Below the pieces are notes generated by a model. The model was given only the letters and a program-made list of their open reading frames with translations. It was not told where the DNA came from and did not search any database. DNA of 64,000 bases from Pelobacter seleniigenes DSM 18267 (GTDB lineage: Bacteria; Desulfobacterota; Desulfuromonadia; Desulfuromonadales; Geopsychrobacteraceae). Each line of letters starts with the position of its first letter. Position 1 is the stretch's first letter. The stretch spans positions 2,306,501 through 2,370,500 of the forward strand of contig NZ_JOMG01000002.1 of the NCBI RefSeq assembly GCF_000711225.1, read 5' to 3'. This document shows positions 61,833 to 64,000 of this stretch, piece by piece. Both the position numbers and the translations under genes were made by a program.

Positions 61833-62169
61833 AACTGATTTTTTCTCCGGATCGCCGGCGGATATTGATAATAATAACAAGTGCTTTATCCGCTCCATAG
61901 TGTCGGAAATCAGGTCTCGAGTCAAGGCCGGGCCCTTTTCAGGTCTTGTGTCGATAGGGGACTGAAACCGGTTGGTCGTGAATCCTCGCGAGCCTCGAGC
62001 GGGGGCTGGGGCCGCGCTGCAGGTTTAATCCGCAGCTTTTAGCCCAGGACTCGAGAGGAACCCTGGCATATGCGGACAGTTGACAGCCGCTCTGTGGGCG
62101 AGCTAGTTTGGCTGTGGTTCGGGCCTGTTCTCTATAACTTTTGTGGGGAGTGAGACCAGAGCCGTCACG
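61833..62169. other. 337-base gap
   Basis: Apart from the possible N-terminal extension of the TPR gene, no frame with a ribosome site. A few short inverted repeats (GCTGC...GCAGC at about 62014-62036) are all I see. Confidence 0.4.
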
Positions 62170-62697
62170 TCAACAGCTCAGCAGCTCTGGCCAGTGAGTC
62201 GATATCTGTTGTTCCACAGTGGCGGCGACCTGCTCTGCATTAAGTCCGCTACAGGAGACGGTCAAGTCCGCAAATTGCTCGTAAAGTGGAGTTCTTTCCT
62301 GGAATAGCTGGGCAAAGGTCTGCCCTTTGGCCATCACCAGCCCACGCTGTCCCATGTCGGCGATGCGCTGTTGCAGATCGGGCAAGGAAACCTGCAGATA
62401 GACCAGATGGCCGGTCATGGCCAGGCTGGTCAACCCTTCGCGATAGTAGACTACCGACCCGCCGGTCGCAATGACGCAGCGTTCCAGTTGCAGGTGATGC
62501 AGGACCTGTTCTTCAACATAGCGAAAATAGGGCAACCCTTTGCTGTCGATGATATCCTGCAAACGTTTTTTTTCGCGACCTTGAATGATCAGGTCGGTAT
62601 CGTAGAATTGAAAGCCGAGTCGTTTGGCCAGAATAACCCCGACGGTGCTCTTTCCAGCACCGGGCATGCCGATGAGGATGATATTGCTTTTATCCAT
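62170..62697 (-). CDS. aroK: Shikimate kinase
   Basis: A 175-residue kinase that phosphorylates shikimate for chorismate synthesis. The P-loop GMPGAGKSTVG, the shikimate-binding DTDLIIQ and the conserved FR in LPYFRYVEEQV, then GGSVVYYRE and the Arg region LFQERTPLY, are all in place. Length is standard. No other aro gene is adjacent, so it is not in an aroKB pair here. The letter aroK/aroL cannot be separated by sequence alone. Confidence 0.9.
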   Translation of the reverse strand: MDKSNIILIGMPGAGKSTVGVILAKRLGFQFYDTDLIIQGREKKRLQDIIDSKGLPYFRYVEEQVLHHLQLERCVIATGGSVVYYREGLTSLAMTGHLVYLQVSLPDLQQRIADMGQRGLVMAKGQTFAQLFQERTPLYEQFADLTVSCSGLNAEQVAATVEQQISTHWPELLSC

Positions 62698-62819
62698 GAA
62701 CCCTGTTGTCCTTTTGCTGAGTTGATTCCCACTGTGCCGAGAGTTTTTACGGCGGTTGGCTGTACCGGGTGCAGGTCTTGCCGGTTACCTTTTATATATC
62801 AGATCAAGGAGAATGTTGA

Positions 62820-63395
62820 ATGAAAGTTATTGCGATTAATGGCAGCGCACGCAAAGATGGCAATACGGCAAGTCTGATTCAGCACGTTTTCGCCCCCCTG
62901 CAGGAGGCTGGAATCGAAACGGAAATGATTCAGCTTGCCGGGCTGCAGATACGAGGCTGTACAGCCTGTATGCAGTGTTTTGCAAAGAAAGACGGGCGCT
63001 GTGTTCTGACCCGGGATCCGCTTAATGATATCGTGGAGAAGATGGTGGCGGCCGACGGTATTATTCTTGGCTCGCCGACCTATTTTGCGGATATTACGGC
63101 CGAGTTGAAAGCGCTCATCGATCGGAGCGGGATGGTGACCCGGGCCAATGGCGGTCAGTTGCGGCGCAAAGTCGGTGCCGGGGTCGCTGTGGCCAGGCGC
63201 GGCGGGGTCATGCATGCCCTGCAATCGATTCAGAATTATTTTCTGATCAATGAGATGATTATCCCCGGTTCCAATTACTGGAATCTCGCCTTCGGTCGTA
63301 ACAGTGGTGACGTGGACACCGATACGGAAGGGGTAGCGACGATGACCAGGCTGGGGGAAAATATGGCCTGGCTACTCGAGAAAATTGCCCGCTGA
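62820..63395 (+). CDS. NADPH-dependent FMN reductase / flavodoxin-fold protein
   Basis: A 191-residue flavodoxin-fold enzyme: phosphate loop GSARKDGNTASLIQ, the CTACMQCF cysteine cluster typical of iron-sulfur-flavoprotein relatives, and the GSPTYFADITAELKALIDR flavin loop. It is likely an FMN-dependent oxidoreductase or multimeric flavodoxin acting on quinones or metals. AGGAGA precedes the ATG. It precedes a CDGSH iron-sulfur gene. Confidence 0.87.
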   Translation: MKVIAINGSARKDGNTASLIQHVFAPLQEAGIETEMIQLAGLQIRGCTACMQCFAKKDGRCVLTRDPLNDIVEKMVAADGIILGSPTYFADITAELKALIDRSGMVTRANGGQLRRKVGAGVAVARRGGVMHALQSIQNYFLINEMIIPGSNYWNLAFGRNSGDVDTDTEGVATMTRLGENMAWLLEKIAR

Positions 63396-63524
63396 AGCCT
63401 GTTGGAAAGGATTTTTCAGCCCGGACTTTATCATCAGGCCCGGAGGGCGGTAAAATTTGAATTTTATAAAAATTGAAAAAATAAAAAAAATGAACAGAAA
63501 ATCTCGATCTTGAAAGGTTTCTTT

Positions 63525-63776
63525 ATGGATGAGAAAGAAAAAGACTCCGCTATGCCGATAGCCTTGACTCTGGAGCCCGGCGTTTATTTTCGTTGCACCT
63601 GCGGTTGTTCGCAAAGCTTGCCGTTTTGTGACGGCCACCATCAGCAAGGCCAGAAGCTGCCGCTTCGCTTTGAGGTGAAGGAAAGGGAAAAGGTCTATTT
63701 GTGTACCTGCGGGCAAAGTCGGAATCTGCCACACTGTGATGGCAGTTGCGGAGTCGATGTTCCCGTAGCCGACTGA
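63525..63776 (+). CDS. Double-CDGSH iron-sulfur protein
   Basis: An 83-residue protein with two 2Fe-2S CDGSH-type motifs, CTCGCSQSLPFCDGHH and CTCGQSRNLPHCDGSC. Each has the three-cysteine, one-histidine ligand pattern of the zinc-finger-like CDGSH family. Roles in redox or iron-sulfur transfer are assumed. ATG 63525 with AAAGG upstream is used. It follows an FMN reductase by 129 bases. Confidence 0.9.
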   Translation: MDEKEKDSAMPIALTLEPGVYFRCTCGCSQSLPFCDGHHQQGQKLPLRFEVKEREKVYLCTCGQSRNLPHCDGSCGVDVPVAD

Positions 63777-63783
63777 CCAGCCG

Positions 63784-63822
63784 GGTTGAATCCGCGCCGT
63801 AACAATCGGGGCGGATTCAACC
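63784..63822. terminator. Hairpin after the CDGSH gene
   Basis: GGTTGAATCCGC and GCGGATTCAACC pair as a 12-bp stem, 8 bases past the stop. It lies between convergent genes and probably serves both directions; the T-run is weak. Confidence 0.65.
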
Positions 63823-63872
63823 TGAGAATTGCCGGGCTGATCCGGTCAGCAATTTTGTCGGTGGCCTGAAAT

Positions 63873-63998
63873 TTATTTTTCCAACGGCTTATGGCAGAAC
63901 CACCAGTCGTAGCAGTCGTAGGTTTTCAATCTCGTTTCGGCGGTTTTTCGATCGGTGGCAGGCGGAACAATGATCCGGTCGCCGATCAGGTTGTTATG
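63873..63998 (-). CDS. C-terminal end of an unrecognised gene cut by the window edge
   Basis: On the minus strand an open frame enters from the right edge and ends at TAA (63873-63875). The last 41 residues are [20 protein letters not shown] followed by [21 protein letters not shown]. The cysteine-rich aromatic CYDWWFC ending is striking, but I cannot name the family. Strand and frame are supported by the clean coding pattern and stop position near the CDGSH terminator. Confidence 0.55.
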   Translation of the reverse strand, partial: HNNLIGDRIIVPPATDRKTAETRLKTYDCYDWWFCHKPLEK

Positions 63999-64000
63999 TG

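Noticed and set aside
1-64000. tRNA, rRNA, prophage or transposase genes
   Set aside because: None could be read in either strand; no 23S/16S motifs, no tRNA cloverleaf noticed, no integrase or transposase frame.

Overview
The window reads as a chromosomal segment of a Gram-negative bacterium with GC in the high fifties. The proteobacterial signature is clear: homodimeric AceE pyruvate dehydrogenase, lipoprotein MltA, class Ia ribonucleotide reductase, FadE-type membrane acyl-CoA dehydrogenase, a sigma-54 activator and outer-membrane-type proteins. The small TPR protein, the heme-binding protein, the CDGSH protein and the abundance of short palindromic intergenic repeats fit the Desulfuromonas/Geobacter side of the former Deltaproteobacteria, but that placement is an impression from gene style and was not tested. 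I see no rRNA, tRNA, CRISPR, prophage or transposase gene.

Layout. 1-1.9 kb: the tail of a probable priA, then mltA translationally coupled to a Nudix hydrolase. 1.9-10.3 kb: a D-2-hydroxyacid-type FAD dehydrogenase divergent from a GntR/FCD regulator, then a complete pyruvate dehydrogenase operon (aceE, aceF, and an lpdA that carries its own lipoyl domain). 10.3-10.6 kb: a 126-bp tandem repeat containing nested terminator hairpins. 10.6-14.4 kb: a three-module reductase-reductase-crotonase fusion and a transglutaminase-like protein. 14.5-20.1 kb: a cold-shock gene with a terminator in its leader, a 44-residue basic protein, an alarmone synthetase-like protein, two zinc-ribbon proteins, a heme-binding protein, a DUF3187-like protein and a YqiA-like esterase. 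20.1-26.4 kb: a lacI-gnd-hydroxyacid dehydrogenase group with a visible LacI operator, a LysE exporter, a long structured intergenic hairpin, and an MFS transporter. 26.7-34.4 kb: a beta-oxidation gene set in the order fadE-fadI-fadJ-fadD. 34.7-38.3 kb: nrdA-nrdB behind an NrdR box. 38.4-43.8 kb: a lipoprotein tannase/feruloyl-esterase-family protein, a divergent V4R sigma-54 activator with a sigma-54 promoter facing the esterase, and an unusual radical SAM protein. 44-48.4 kb: fructose-1,6-bisphosphatase and a sugar-acid operon (GntR, dehydratase, SDR) with a 37-bp perfect operator-like palindrome. 48.6-53 kb: a FetAB-like ABC pair, an MBL-fold hydrolase and FtsH. 53-57.6 kb: a 1508-residue CheB-CheR-PAS-kinase-receiver protein. 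58-64 kb: GcvR-like ACT protein, DODA-type dioxygenase, YceI and its divergent LysR across an octanucleotide repeat, TPR protein, shikimate kinase, FMN reductase, double-CDGSH protein and the end of an unrecognised gene.

How it works together: pyruvate oxidation, fatty acid oxidation and sugar-acid catabolism feed acetyl-CoA and pentose phosphate metabolism; Fbp supplies gluconeogenesis. Many units have a local regulator (GntR twice, LacI, LysR, a sigma-54 activator), and several have a candidate operator I could read directly.

The strongest candidate for something not yet described is an interspersed, transposase-free element of about 182 bp present at four loci (26.4, 43.8, 45.1 and 57.6 kb). 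It has perfect 18-bp terminal inverted repeats, internal GGGACTGTCCC-type palindromes, and 11-bp flanking direct repeats that are perfect at one locus and one base off at another. Other items of note are the 120-nt wobble-pairing hairpin at 24.65-24.77 kb, the reductase-crotonase fusion and the CX4CX2C radical SAM protein.
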